DNA of 64,000 bases from an uncultured Opitutales bacterium (lineage in GTDB: Bacteria; Verrucomicrobiota; Verrucomicrobiia; Opitutales; Intestinicryptomonadaceae): assembly GCA_934613645.1 (NCBI GenBank), contig CAKTTC010000007.1, positions 62,001 to 126,000 of the forward strand. Reading direction: 5' to 3'. Under the pieces are notes generated by a model, which saw nothing but the letters and a program-made list of their open reading frames with translations, searched no databases and was not told the DNA's origin. Position numbers and translations under genes: made by a program. This document shows, one piece after another, positions 1-9,155 of the stretch (position 1 is the stretch's first letter; each line of letters opens with the position of its first letter).

Positions 1-542
1 GCGCGGCTCGCAAGCGCGGCGACGCCCTCTCGGTTTCCGTCTATCCCGCGTTATTGCCCCTCACCGACGTTGTAGCCAACGTCAACGAAGTCTACAACGC
101 CGTTTCTCTCAGCGGCGACGTTGTGGGGCGCACCGTCCACATCGGGCGCGGAGCGGGGCAGGACGCCACTGCAAGTGCCGTGATTGCCGACATTGCCGAC
201 GCTCTGAAATCATTGGCGAGCGCGTCGGCATCGCACCTGATTGTTCCCGCTTCGGCGAACATTCACTTTGCCACGCCCGAGGAGGTTATCGGCGAATTTT
301 ACTTGCGCATGCAGGTTCGCGACGAGGCGGGCGTATTGGCGTCGGTTGCCTCTATTCTCGCTGCGGAGGGGATTTCCATAGAGCTTTTACAGCAGAAAAA
401 GCACGACACCGAAGGGCGCGCGTGGCTTCTTCTTACAACGCACTCCACGAACGAGGCTGCCATTCGCCGCGCGTGCATTGCGCTTGAATCATCGAAGCTA
501 ATATATGACAATCCTTTTGTTCTTCGTATATTCAAATATTAA
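1..542 (+). CDS. hom: Homoserine dehydrogenase, C-terminal part (5' end outside window)
   Basis: About 179 residues are visible, open from base 3 to the TAA at 540-542. The enzyme reduces aspartate 4-semialdehyde to homoserine for Thr/Met synthesis in the cytoplasm. The first part (VYPALLPLTDVVANVNEVYN, then GRGAGQDATASAVIADI) matches the end of the catalytic/dimer domain. The last 80 residues, from FYLRMQVRDEAGVLASVA, form an ACT domain, the usual site of Thr feedback in the long form of this enzyme. The N-terminal NAD(P)-binding part is not in the window. A palindrome with a T-run follows at 569-610. Confidence 0.9.
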   Translation, partial: AARKRGDALSVSVYPALLPLTDVVANVNEVYNAVSLSGDVVGRTVHIGRGAGQDATASAVIADIADALKSLASASASHLIVPASANIHFATPEEVIGEFYLRMQVRDEAGVLASVASILAAEGISIELLQQKKHDTEGRAWLLLTTHSTNEAAIRRACIALESSKLIYDNPFVLRIFKY

Positions 543-857
543 GCTTGTGAAATTTTTTTATAATTCCTAAAGCGGCGCGGTTGGCAAAGCCAACTCCCGC
601 TTTATTTTTTGGTTGAAGTTTTGTATGGGCTAAAGTGATTGCGCTTGGCAAAAGCCCAATTTGACAAGCCACTTTGTTTAATGCAGGCATAGCTCAAGTG
701 GTGGTTGTTGTCTGAAATGTAATCCGTCTTTATTTTTTCATTGAAGTTTTTGTGCCCCCAAAGTGTCGGCGTTTTTATGTCGGAAAAAACGCGCATTCGG
801 CGAATAAAGTATGAAAAAAAAGTTGCGTCGGGCGTCTTGATTTGCGATTCTAAGCGA
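543..857. other. Intergenic region hom-purL
   Basis: About 315 bases. Apart from the hairpin at 569-610 I see no gene. AT-rich stretches around 720-745 could hold the purL promoter, but I find no clear -35/-10 pair and no recognisable purine riboswitch. Confidence 0.4.
569..610 (+). terminator. Probable intrinsic terminator after hom, a member of the intergenic hairpin family
   Basis: AAAGCGG (569-575) pairs with CCGCTTT (597-603), and GTTGGC (580-585) pairs with GCCAAC (589-594) around a 3-nt loop; a small internal loop separates the two helices. The run ATTTTTT follows. The same fixed-flank, variable-stem layout recurs in the intergenic blocks further right. Confidence 0.6.
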
Positions 858-3800
858 ATGATTCGAAGACTGTTTGTAGAAGAAAAAAACGGAAGTTCGT
901 CAACATCGCTTTTGAACGACATCAAAGGCAATCTAAACATTCCCGCGCTCGAAGGTCTGCGCGTGCTTCAGCGTTACGACGTTGAAGGGCTTGAACAGTC
1001 GGAATTCGACAAAGTGCGTAATCTCATTTTCTGCGAAGCTCCCGTCGAAAATCTGTTCGAAGAACAGTTCCCGCTGTCCGACGCCGAAACGGCGTTCGCC
1101 ATAGAATTTCTCCCCGGACAGTTCGACCAGCGCGCCGACTCCGCCGAACAGTGTGTGCAGATTGTAGCGCGCTGCCGTCCGAAAGTTGCGTGTGCGCGTG
1201 TTTTCGTTCTCAAAGGCAAGCTTTCCGAAAGCGACATCGACCGCGTAAAAAAGTATTTGATAAATTCTGTAGACAGCCGCGAAGCCTCAATGGCAAAGCC
1301 CGAAACGCTTGTGCGCGCGGCTAAAACCCCCGCCGACGTCGCCGTTGTGGAGGGTTTTGTAGATATGGATATGGCGGGGATTGCCGCTATGCACAAAAAA
1401 ATGTCGCTTGCGATGTCGGTTGACGACCTCGAATTTTGCAGAAAATATTTTGCCCAAGAGCAGAAGCGCAACCCCACAATCACGGAAATCAGGCTTCTGG
1501 ACACCTATTGGAGCGACCACTGCCGCCACACCACATTCCTTACAAAGCTCGAAAACGTGAAAATCGACGGCGGCGAGCTCAACAACCCCGTCAAGCGTTC
1601 GTGGGACGAATACCTCAAAACGCGCGCCGATTTGGGGCTTGAAAAGCGCGGCAAAAACGTGTGTTTAATGGACGTTGCCCTCATTGCAATGCGCGCGCTC
1701 AAGGCGCAGGGCAAGCTTGAAGACCTCGAACAGAGCGAGGAAATCAACGCCGCAAGCATTGTCGTGAACGTCGATATTGACGGCAAGCCCGAAGAATATC
1801 TGGTGATGTTCAAAAACGAAACGCACAACCACCCGACAGAAATAGAACCTTTCGGCGGCGCGGCAACCTGTCTGGGCGGCGCAATCCGCGACCCGCTCTC
1901 GGGCAGAAGCTACGTCTATCAGGCAATGCGCGTCACGGGCGCGGGCGACCCCCGCACGCCTTTCGACAAAACCCTCGCGGGCAAGTTGCCCCAGCGCAAA
2001 ATAGTTTTGGGCGCGGCAAACGGATACAGCAGCTACGGCAACCAGATAGGCTTGGCAACCGGGCAGGTTTGCGAAATCTACCACGAAGGCTACGTTGCAA
2101 AGCGCATGGAAATCGGCGCGGTTGTTGCGGCGGCACCGCGCAGTATGGTTCGCAGGGGTGTTCCCGAAAAGGGCGACTTCATTCTGCTTTGCGGCGGGCG
2201 CACTGGGCGCGACGGCATAGGCGGCGCAACGGGCTCGTCGAAAGACCACACCGAGCACGCTCTTGAAAATTCCGCCGAAGTCCAGAAGGGCGACGCCCCC
2301 ATGGAGCGCAAATTGCAGCGTCTTTTCCGCAACCCGAAAGCGAGCCTGCTCATCAAGCGTTGCAACGACTTCGGCGCGGGCGGCGTTTCCGTCGCGATAG
2401 GCGAGCTTGCTCCGAGCTTGGAGATAAATCTCGACGCCGTGAAGAAAAAATACGACGGCCTCGACGGCACCGAGCTTGCCATTTCCGAATCTCAGGAGAG
2501 AATGGCGGTTGTAGTTTCCCCGCAGGACGCCGACGAATTTGCGCGCTACGCCGCGGAGGAGAATTTGGAGTGCACTCACGTTGCAACCGTAACCGACACG
2601 GGACGGCTTGTGATGAAGTGGCGCGGCAAAAGCATTGTTGACATTTCGCGCGCGTTCTTGGATACCAACGGAACTGTCGCGCTGGCGTCGGCGGAAATAG
2701 AAGTTCCCACGGGGGAATCTCCGCTGCTGAAGTCGCAAAACGGCGCATCAAACGCCGACAAAAACGCGTGGATTGCCAATCTCCGCCAGCTCAACTGCGC
2801 AAGCCAGCGCGGGCTTATCGAGCGTTTCGATTCATCAATCGGCGCAAGCGCGGTTTTGCACCCGTTCGGCGGAAAAAATCTCGCCACGCAGCCCGAGGCA
2901 ATGTGCTCTAAAATTCCGCTGCTTAAGGGCGAAACAAACACGGGCACGCTGTTCTCTTTCGGCTTCAACCCGAACGTTTCAAGCTGGAGCCCGTATTTCG
3001 GCGCGATTTATTCGGTGGTGGAATCGGTCGCAAAAATAGCGGCGGCGGGCGGCGACATTTCGAAAATCCGCTTTACGTTTCAGGAATATTTCGAAAAGCT
3101 GCGCACAAACCCGACCCGCTGGGGCAAGCCGCTGGCGGCGTTGCTTGGCGCGTTCGAAGCCCAAATGCGCCTCGGTTGCGCGGCAATCGGCGGCAAGGAT
3201 TCAATGTCGGGTTCTTTCAACGACATCGACGTTCCGCCTACGCTCGTAAGTTTTGCAATGTGCCCGTGCGATGTGCGTTTCGTGATTTCGCCCGAGTTCA
3301 AAAAGGCGGGCTCTACTGTCGCGCTCTTGGAAATTTCCAAAAACTCGCTCATGCCCGATTGGCACGACCTGCGTGCAAAATACGCAAAATTCTTTGAAGC
3401 GGTCAAGGCGGGCGAAATTTCGGCGGCGCATTCGGTGCGCTTCGGCGGCTTGGCTGAGGCGGTTGCTAAGATGTCGTTCGGCAACTCCATTGGCTTCGAA
3501 TTCGCGCCCGATTTCAAGGGCGACGTTTTCGCGCTAAACTACGGCGCAATAGTTGCCGAAGTGGCTTCGCCCGAGGTGGCGGAGCGTTTGGGCGCGCGCG
3601 TAATCGGCAAAACAACGGCGGCCGCGGAGGTAAAAATCGGCGGGTTGTCGCTTGAAATCGGCGAACTTTTCGACGCGTGGAACGCACCGCTTGAGGGCGT
3701 CTACCAAACAAAGGCAAAGCCCTCGCAAGACGGCGGTCTTTTGGCGGCGCATTTCGAAAACAAAAACGTGGCGGTTGCAAAGAACAAGGTTGCGCGTCCG

Positions 3801-4592
3801 CGCGTGTTCATTCCCGTCTTCCCCGGTTCGAATTGCGAATACGATTCCGCACGCGCGTTCGAGGCGGCGGGTGCGCGGACCGACACTTTCGTCTTCAGAA
3901 ACCTCTCCGACAAAGACGTTGCAGAGTCAATCGCCGAAATGAAAAAGCGTATCGACGCCGCACAGATTCTGATGATTCCGGGCGGCTTCAGCGCGGGCGA
4001 CGAACCCGCAGGCTCGGGCAAGTTCATTGCGGCGGTCTTCAGAAACGCCGCGCTTACCGACGCGGTGATGTCGCTTCTCAAAGACCGCAAGGGGCTTGTT
4101 CTCGGAATTTGCAACGGCTTCCAAGCCCTCATAAAACTGGGGCTTGTGCCATTCGGCGAAGTCCGCGAGCTCAAGGCCGACAGCCCCACGCTCACATACA
4201 ACAACATTGCCCGCCACGTCAGCTGCTATGTGAACACGAAGGTTGCCAGCAAGCTCTCTCCGTGGTTTGCCGACTGCGAGTTGGGCGATGTCCATTCAAT
4301 TCCCGTGTCGCACGGCGAGGGCAAGTTTATCGCGCCCGAACACGTTATAAGGGAGCTTGAAAGAAACGGGCAAATTGCCACGCAGTATGTCGATTCGCTC
4401 GGCAGACCCGCCGCCGAAATTCCGTTCAATCCCAACGGTTCGATGCACGCAATAGAGGGCATCACAAGTCCCGACGGGCTCGTGCTCGGCAAAATGGGGC
4501 ACAGCGAACGTTTCGGCGCAAACGTGGGCAAGAACATTTCGGGCAACAAAATCCAGCCGATATTCACTTCGGGAGTGAAGTATTTCAGATAA
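858..4592 (+). CDS. purL: Phosphoribosylformylglycinamidine synthase, single-chain PurL+PurQ type
   Basis: Converts FGAR, Gln and ATP to FGAM, the fourth step of purine synthesis. About 1244 residues, the length of fused enzymes. Order: a PurS-like N-terminus (MIRRLFVEEKNG, then LRVLQRYDVEGL), two AIRS-type ATP-binding halves (FKNETHNHPTEIEPFGGAAT; later GGKDSMSGSFND) and a C-terminal class I glutamine amidotransferase with Cys near residue 1085 (LGICNGFQAL) and a His in SHGEGKF. I start at 858 because family members begin with this RRLFVEEK strand; an in-frame ATG at 777 and a TTG at 741 would add 27 or 39 unconserved residues. The separate purS and purQ genes found in Gram-positives are not needed here. 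Confidence 0.93.
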   Translation: MIRRLFVEEKNGSSSTSLLNDIKGNLNIPALEGLRVLQRYDVEGLEQSEFDKVRNLIFCEAPVENLFEEQFPLSDAETAFAIEFLPGQFDQRADSAEQCVQIVARCRPKVACARVFVLKGKLSESDIDRVKKYLINSVDSREASMAKPETLVRAAKTPADVAVVEGFVDMDMAGIAAMHKKMSLAMSVDDLEFCRKYFAQEQKRNPTITEIRLLDTYWSDHCRHTTFLTKLENVKIDGGELNNPVKRSWDEYLKTRADLGLEKRGKNVCLMDVALIAMRALKAQGKLEDLEQSEEINAASIVVNVDIDGKPEEYLVMFKNETHNHPTEIEPFGGAATCLGGAIRDPLSGRSYVYQAMRVTGAGDPRTPFDKTLAGKLPQRKIVLGAANGYSSYGNQIGLATGQVCEIYHEGYVAKRMEIGAVVAAAPRSMVRRGVPEKGDFILLCGGRTGRDGIGGATGSSKDHTEHALENSAEVQKGDAPMERKLQRLFRNPKASLLIKRCNDFGAGGVSVAIGELAPSLEINLDAVKKKYDGLDGTELAISESQERMAVVVSPQDADEFARYAAEENLECTHVATVTDTGRLVMKWRGKSIVDISRAFLDTNGTVALASAEIEVPTGESPLLKSQNGASNADKNAWIANLRQLNCASQRGLIERFDSSIGASAVLHPFGGKNLATQPEAMCSKIPLLKGETNTGTLFSFGFNPNVSSWSPYFGAIYSVVESVAKIAAAGGDISKIRFTFQEYFEKLRTNPTRWGKPLAALLGAFEAQMRLGCAAIGGKDSMSGSFNDIDVPPTLVSFAMCPCDVRFVISPEFKKAGSTVALLEISKNSLMPDWHDLRAKYAKFFEAVKAGEISAAHSVRFGGLAEAVAKMSFGNSIGFEFAPDFKGDVFALNYGAIVAEVASPEVAERLGARVIGKTTAAAEVKIGGLSLEIGELFDAWNAPLEGVYQTKAKPSQDGGLLAAHFENKNVAVAKNKVARPRVFIPVFPGSNCEYDSARAFEAAGARTDTFVFRNLSDKDVAESIAEMKKRIDAAQILMIPGGFSAGDEPAGSGKFIAAVFRNAALTDAVMSLLKDRKGLVLGICNGFQALIKLGLVPFGEVRELKADSPTLTYNNIARHVSCYVNTKVASKLSPWFADCELGDVHSIPVSHGEGKFIAPEHVIRELERNGQIATQYVDSLGRPAAEIPFNPNGSMHAIEGITSPDGLVLGKMGHSERFGANVGKNISGNKIQPIFTSGVKYFR

Positions 4593-4614
4593 CCTACGCG
4601 CAGACAGGTAGAAA

Positions 4615-5241
4615 ATGGAAATATTTGCAGGGAATCTGCCGTTCGAATTGACGCAGAAAGAATTGGCCGACTTCTTCTCCCAATGCGGGGAAGTCGGCAA
4701 GGTGAGAATGCTCTTCGACGCACAGGGGCGTTTCCGCGGCATTGCGTATGTCGAGTTTTTGGAAGACGCCTGCGCGCGCAAGGCCATTGCCGAACTAAAC
4801 GGCAAAGAGCTGAAGTCGCGCGCGGTGAAAGTCGATTTTGCGCGCCCAATGCGCCCGCGTTTCAACGGGTTCGGCGGGGCGTTCGGGCGAGGTGACCGCC
4901 CCGCTCGGCGCAGGTTCGAAAACGGCAACGGCGCGGGTGGCGCAGGCGCGCAGGCGGACGTACCGCGCGGCGATTCTTCCGCAGAAAAATTTAAGACCGA
5001 CAAGACCGACGGGCGCAAGCCGTTTAAAAAACCTTTCGGCAAAAGCTTCGGAAAAGTAAAACGCTTCGGCGGCGGTTTTAAACGCGGAGGCTTCGGCGCA
5101 AAAGCTGGGTTCGGTGAACACCGCGGCGGGCGTTCGGAGTCGGACGGAGATGGAGCGGGCTTCGCGCGCCGCAAGCCGTATTTTCGTCCGCGCCGCAACG
5201 GAGATTTCGACGCCGACGGCGGTTCGCGCGATTCCCAATAA
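4615..5241 (+). CDS. RRM RNA-binding protein with basic Gly/Phe/Arg-rich tail
   Basis: 208 residues. Residues 1-78 are one RNA-recognition motif with RNP2 (IFAGNL) and RNP1 (RGIAYVEF), like the small RRM proteins of cyanobacteria and PVC bacteria. Residues 85-208 are low complexity, rich in G, F, R and K with repeated FGG/FGK and RRG pieces, as in RGG-type tails that add non-specific RNA affinity. It starts 22 bases after purL with AGGTAGAAA upstream and may be read through from it. The target RNA cannot be told from the sequence. The RRM call is firm; any role in cold shock or RNA granules is inference. Confidence 0.85.
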   Translation: MEIFAGNLPFELTQKELADFFSQCGEVGKVRMLFDAQGRFRGIAYVEFLEDACARKAIAELNGKELKSRAVKVDFARPMRPRFNGFGGAFGRGDRPARRRFENGNGAGGAGAQADVPRGDSSAEKFKTDKTDGRKPFKKPFGKSFGKVKRFGGGFKRGGFGAKAGFGEHRGGRSESDGDGAGFARRKPYFRPRRNGDFDADGGSRDSQ

Positions 5242-5290
5242 CGCGCGTTTCGAACAACATTCGGGCTGCCCTTGCGGGCGAGTTTCAAAT

Positions 5291-5320
5291 CCCCTGCCGA
5301 ATCGGCGGGGGTTATTTTTT
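5291..5320 (+). terminator. Intrinsic terminator after the RRM gene
   Basis: A 9-bp stem (5291-5299 with 5303-5311, one G-U pair) around loop AAT, followed by TTATTTTTT. It abuts the stop codon of the converging minus-strand gene. Confidence 0.75.
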
Positions 5321-6811
5321 CATCAACAGGAGTGCCGCGGCGTTTTTGTTGTAGTTTTTGCCCAAAAAGAATTGCCCCGCGGGCGCGGATTCGGAGAAGA
5401 TAAGCACATCGTTTGAGGAAGTGAGCACCCCAACCGCCTCCGCGCCGCGCGTAAAGGCAATATCGGCCGCCGACGGCGAGAATTTCTTGAATATTGAATC
5501 AACCAATCCTACGTCCAACTTTGCAAATTCACGGTTCGTGAAGTTCGCCATAAACGGAACCTGTCCGTAGTATTTCGTCCGCACGTCAACCACAACGCAT
5601 TCTGCGAATTTGTAGAGGTTCTGCTTTTGCGCCGCCTTGATTGCGCCGTCTTTGTCTAAAAAGCCCGCGGGCAGCTCGAGCGCAAGCACCGCATTGGCGC
5701 GCCCGAAAGTTGCAAACTTGTCGGCATACCAGATTTTCCCGTTTGCCGAAACCGACACCTCCATTTTTTCGGGGAGCATATTCGGCTTTGAAACGAAAAA
5801 CGGCGTCGCCGAAATGTCGAAAAACAAAAAGTCGCGTCCGCCGAGCGAAACGGGCACGGCGTCGGTTTTTTGAACGGCGTTCTCCCTGCCGAGCATTCCG
5901 CTTTCCGAGTATTTGAACGAAACGGAAACGAATTTTTTTGCGATTATTCCGAATATTTCCGACGCCGTTTTGGGGCGCATTTCGCCTATGTCCTGCGTCA
6001 GCTTTTTCTGCGTGGAAGCCAGTTCCGAGACGTTGCCAGAAAGCGACTGCGCGTGTTCCAAAATCATGTTTTTTTCCGCCCGTTCGGTCTTCACAAGAGC
6101 CTCCGCTTTTTGGAGATTTTGCTCGTAGATAAGCGTTTTTGTAGAGGCAACTTCAAGCTTTGCGGCAAGGGCGGTTTTCTCCGCCTGAATTGCGCGGTTT
6201 TCAAGCTTGAGCTGCTCGCTCTCCTTTTGCAGGCGCGACAGGTTCGACTTGTTTTGGCGGAGCTGTTCCTGCACGTTTTTGAGCTGCGTTTTTGTTGCGG
6301 CGTCAACTTCGCGCATTTGTCCGAGGCTGCGTTCAAGCTCTATTCTTTCGCGCGCCGAACGCTCCAGATTTTCAGCCGCCTTTATGATTTCGCCCTGAAG
6401 CGCGTTGTTGCGCGTGTTTGCCGACGCCACTTTTTGCTCCAGCTCCGCGCTGCGCTGCAGTATTTTTTCGCGCTCGCGTTCAAGTTCCGTTTTTGCCGAC
6501 TGCATTTGCGCAATCTGGCGTTCGCGCTCGCGGATTATCTTCTCGTTCGACTGCGCGCGCTGCTTGTTTGATTCCGCAAGGCGCGAGAGCTTTTCGACGT
6601 CCTGCGAAAGCGAGCGGTGGCGTTGCTGTTCGGCGTCGAGCGCGATTTTCAGCGTTTCCAGCATTTGCGTCTGCACGAACGATTCGCTCTGCGCCGCCGT
6701 TTCGGCGCGCTTTTTCTGGGCTTTGTTCTGCTGCGGCTTGTCGAAATTTGCAATGCTCAGGAGGCTGAGCAGGAGGAAGTCGCAGATGACAATCAAAAGT
6801 GATTTATTCAT
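5312..6811 (-). CDS. Membrane-anchored coiled-coil protein with globular C-terminal domain
   Basis: 499 residues from the ATG at 6811. I chose this start because it puts the hydrophobic stretch (LLIVICDFLLLSLLSIANF) at the extreme N-terminus; the frame is open 54 codons further upstream. Residues 25-310 are a long, highly charged coiled coil rich in E, Q, K and R. The remaining 190 residues are globular and beta-rich (PVSLGGRDFLFFDISATPF ... VVVDVRTKYYG). They resemble a trypsin-like fold only in pattern; I see no clear catalytic triad. The N-terminal motif SLLxVICDFLLLSLL looks familiar from Verrucomicrobiota membrane proteins. Function unknown. It is divergent from rnhC. Confidence 0.7.
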   Translation of the reverse strand: MNKSLLIVICDFLLLSLLSIANFDKPQQNKAQKKRAETAAQSESFVQTQMLETLKIALDAEQQRHRSLSQDVEKLSRLAESNKQRAQSNEKIIRERERQIAQMQSAKTELEREREKILQRSAELEQKVASANTRNNALQGEIIKAAENLERSARERIELERSLGQMREVDAATKTQLKNVQEQLRQNKSNLSRLQKESEQLKLENRAIQAEKTALAAKLEVASTKTLIYEQNLQKAEALVKTERAEKNMILEHAQSLSGNVSELASTQKKLTQDIGEMRPKTASEIFGIIAKKFVSVSFKYSESGMLGRENAVQKTDAVPVSLGGRDFLFFDISATPFFVSKPNMLPEKMEVSVSANGKIWYADKFATFGRANAVLALELPAGFLDKDGAIKAAQKQNLYKFAECVVVDVRTKYYGQVPFMANFTNREFAKLDVGLVDSIFKKFSPSAADIAFTRGAEAVGVLTSSNDVLIFSESAPAGQFFLGKNYNKNAAALLLMKK

Positions 6812-7005
6812 TTTACGTCTGGGAAATTGCGTTGCGCGTTGTTTCGCGTGCAATGCCACCAAATTTTTGCGACCGTGTCCAGTTTTTTCCGCGCGCGCTG
6901 CCGCCGCAAAATTTTCCGCTTTGTCTTGTTGCCTCCACAAAAGTATTGAGATTTTTTCGGCGTTGGGGCACAATGGCGAAAGTAAGATTTAAAAATTACG
7001 CGCGT

Positions 7006-7956
7006 ATGGCAAAAAAACAGAATTCCGACGAACCGAAGCTCAAAACACTTTACACGAAAACGCTTTCGCCAGAGCAGGCGCAAAAGCTCGACGCGTGGCT
7101 CGACGCGCATTTGTGGGCGCCCTACGAAGTCCAATACGCAAAGTTTGCCTACAAGGACAAGTTCACGAACGTGGTTTTCTACAATTCGGGCAAGCTTGTG
7201 GTGCAGGGCAAGGGAACGGAGGACTTTGTCCGCTTCGTCCTTGAAACGCAGATTACGGGCGTGGCGGAAATGGGCTACGAGGCCGTCAGTCACCCCGAGT
7301 GGTTCGAAGCCCATGCGGGCATAGACGAAAGCGGCAAGGGCGACCTGTTCGGGCCGGTCGTTTCCGCGTGCGTCGTGGCCGACGCAACCGCCGTGCAATA
7401 CTGGATTGACGAGGGGCTGAAAGAGTCGAAGCGCGTCACGAGCGATTCCGCCGTGCTTTCCATGGCGAAGAAAATCAAGCAGACAAAGGGCGTAGAGATA
7501 GGCGTTTCATACGCGTCGATGGAAAAATACAACGCCCTCTACATCAAGTTCGGCAGAAATTTGAACAGGCTTCTTGCGTGGTTGCACTCGACGGCTATAC
7601 GCACTGCGCTTGAAAAGCGCAAAGTTCCGTGGGGAATGCTCGACCAATTCACAAAGCAGCCGCTTGTCCAGAACAATTTGAAGGATATTACTGATTTCGA
7701 CCTGCGCATGCGCACCAAGGCCGAAGAAGACCCCGTTGTTGCGGCGGCGTCAATCATAGCGCGCGCAACGTATATCTACTCAATGCGCAAGCTCAACGAA
7801 GAATGCGGGCTTGACCTGAAAAAGGGCGCGAGCGCGGCGGTTCGGGCGCAGGCGGTGGAAATTGTCAGAAAGTTCGGCGCGGGCGAACTCAAACGCTTTG
7901 CAAAACTCCACTTCAAAACAGCGCAGGAGGCAATCGCGGAGGCGTCGGGAAAATGA
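7006..7956 (+). CDS. rnhC: Ribonuclease HIII
   Basis: Cleaves the RNA strand of RNA-DNA hybrids. About 316 residues: an N-terminal TBP-like substrate-binding domain (residues 1-85, with VVFYNSGKLVVQGKG) and a type 2 RNase H domain with AGIDESGKGDLFGPVV, the GxDExGxGD signature that separates HIII from HII, and later acidic residues in TKAEEDPVVAAASIIARA. Start 7006 is preferred for the MAKK N-terminus; an in-frame ATG at 6973 has a better GGGG upstream and is possible. Its end overlaps rnhB by 4 bases. Confidence 0.92.
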   Translation: MAKKQNSDEPKLKTLYTKTLSPEQAQKLDAWLDAHLWAPYEVQYAKFAYKDKFTNVVFYNSGKLVVQGKGTEDFVRFVLETQITGVAEMGYEAVSHPEWFEAHAGIDESGKGDLFGPVVSACVVADATAVQYWIDEGLKESKRVTSDSAVLSMAKKIKQTKGVEIGVSYASMEKYNALYIKFGRNLNRLLAWLHSTAIRTALEKRKVPWGMLDQFTKQPLVQNNLKDITDFDLRMRTKAEEDPVVAAASIIARATYIYSMRKLNEECGLDLKKGASAAVRAQAVEIVRKFGAGELKRFAKLHFKTAQEAIAEASGK

Positions 7957-8708
7957 GGCACGACGTTCGCAGGCTTGCGGAATTCGACTCCGAATACATG
8001 CTCGGGCGTTCGTGGTTTGTGGGCATTGACGAAGCGGGGCGCGGCGCGCTTGCGGGGCCGGTTGTTGCGGGCGCGGTTGCCGTTTCCGATGCGTTCTACA
8101 AAAACGCGAAATTTTTGGAGCACCTTGCGAATCTCGACGATTCCAAAAAGCTTACCGAACACGCGCGCGAAGAGCTTTACAAGCATTTGGAGGAGCTGAA
8201 AGCGGCGGGCGCGCTCGATTTCGAGGCGGGGTTTGCGTCGGTGGAGGAAATAGAGCGCGACAACATTTTGGTTGCCACGCAAACGGCTATGGCGCGCGCC
8301 TGCGTTGTGCTGAACGAAAGGCTTTCGCTCAATCTCAAGCCCGCGGGTGCAACTGCGACGCTCTTCGGGGAATCGGCGTTGGACTTGTCGCTTGCCAACG
8401 TTCTCATTGACGGAAAGCCTATGAAAAAATTTCCCTTCGCCCACAGGGCTGTGGTAAAGGGCGACGCTTCAAGCCTCGCGGTTGCCGCGGCTTCCATTGT
8501 TGCGAAAGTTTCGCGCGACAGGTTTATGGAAAATCTCGCCGCAAAATATCCGCGCTACGGTTTCGAAGTCCACAAGGGCTACGGAACGGCGGCACACTCT
8601 CAGGCGTTGCTGCTGTTCGGCGCAAGCGACGTTCACAGACCGAGCTTCCTGAAAAAATTGCGTGCAAAGCCGCTGGCGGATTCGCAACAGTCGCTTTTGT
8701 TTTCCTGA
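7953..8708 (+). CDS. rnhB: Ribonuclease HII
   Basis: Removes single ribonucleotides and RNA primers from DNA. 251 residues with the catalytic strand FVGIDEAGRGALAGPVVAGA, the acidic LDDSKKLTEHAREELY motif and ASIVAKVSRDRFME. The ATG overlaps the rnhC stop as ATGA, so the two paralogous type 2 RNases H are translationally coupled. Length and motifs are normal for HII, with no TBP-like extension. Confidence 0.95.
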   Translation: MRHDVRRLAEFDSEYMLGRSWFVGIDEAGRGALAGPVVAGAVAVSDAFYKNAKFLEHLANLDDSKKLTEHAREELYKHLEELKAAGALDFEAGFASVEEIERDNILVATQTAMARACVVLNERLSLNLKPAGATATLFGESALDLSLANVLIDGKPMKKFPFAHRAVVKGDASSLAVAAASIVAKVSRDRFMENLAAKYPRYGFEVHKGYGTAAHSQALLLFGASDVHRPSFLKKLRAKPLADSQQSLLFS

Positions 8709-8816
8709 TTTTCGGGGGGAGAGGAAAAAGCTTTTTTGCGCGCGGGGATTTTCCGTTCGGGTCTGCCGTTTGTCGCGCAAAACACGCACTGCGTCGCGCG
8801 CAGGCGGCGCGGAATT

Positions 8817-9155
8817 CTACCACTTTTTGAAAACGAAAAACACCGCAAGCACCATAAACGCAAAGCCCACAATGTAGTTCCATCTCAGCTCTTCTTTCAG
8901 GTAGAGAACCGAAAACGCGCAGAAAACAACAAGCGTTATAGCCTCCTGCATTGTCTTCAGCTGCGCCGCCGAAAAGTATTCGTGCCCGATTCTGTTGGCG
9001 GGCACTTGCAGGCAGTATTCGAAAAACGCAATCGCCCAGCTTGCCACAATCACAATCCAAAGGGGCGCGCTTTTGAACTTCAAATGCCCATACCACGCAA
9101 ACATCATAAAGACGTTGGAGAGCGTAAGCAGGACTATCGGAACTGCGTATTTCAT
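8817..9155 (-). CDS. DUF486 / DMT-superfamily small membrane protein
   Basis: 112 residues and four hydrophobic helices (starting KYAVPIVLLTLSNVFMMFAW, then PLWIVIVASWAIAFFEY, TLVVFCAFSVLYL and VGFAFMVLAVFFVF). The conserved motif QVPANRIGH and the LKTMQEAITLVVF segment identify the DUF486 family, a drug/metabolite-transporter-like half molecule. Substrate unknown. It is the last gene of the minus-strand panC operon; its ATG overlaps the stop of the upstream lipoprotein gene as ATGA. Confidence 0.85.
   Translation of the reverse strand: MKYAVPIVLLTLSNVFMMFAWYGHLKFKSAPLWIVIVASWAIAFFEYCLQVPANRIGHEYFSAAQLKTMQEAITLVVFCAFSVLYLKEELRWNYIVGFAFMVLAVFFVFKKW

Noticed and set aside
543..857. Purine riboswitch upstream of purL
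   Set aside because: I could not find the conserved three-helix core; only a hairpin/terminator after hom.
5312..6811. Trypsin-like protease domain in the coiled-coil protein
   Set aside because: Only the strand pattern is suggestive; no His-Asp-Ser triad or GNSGGP-type motif is visible.
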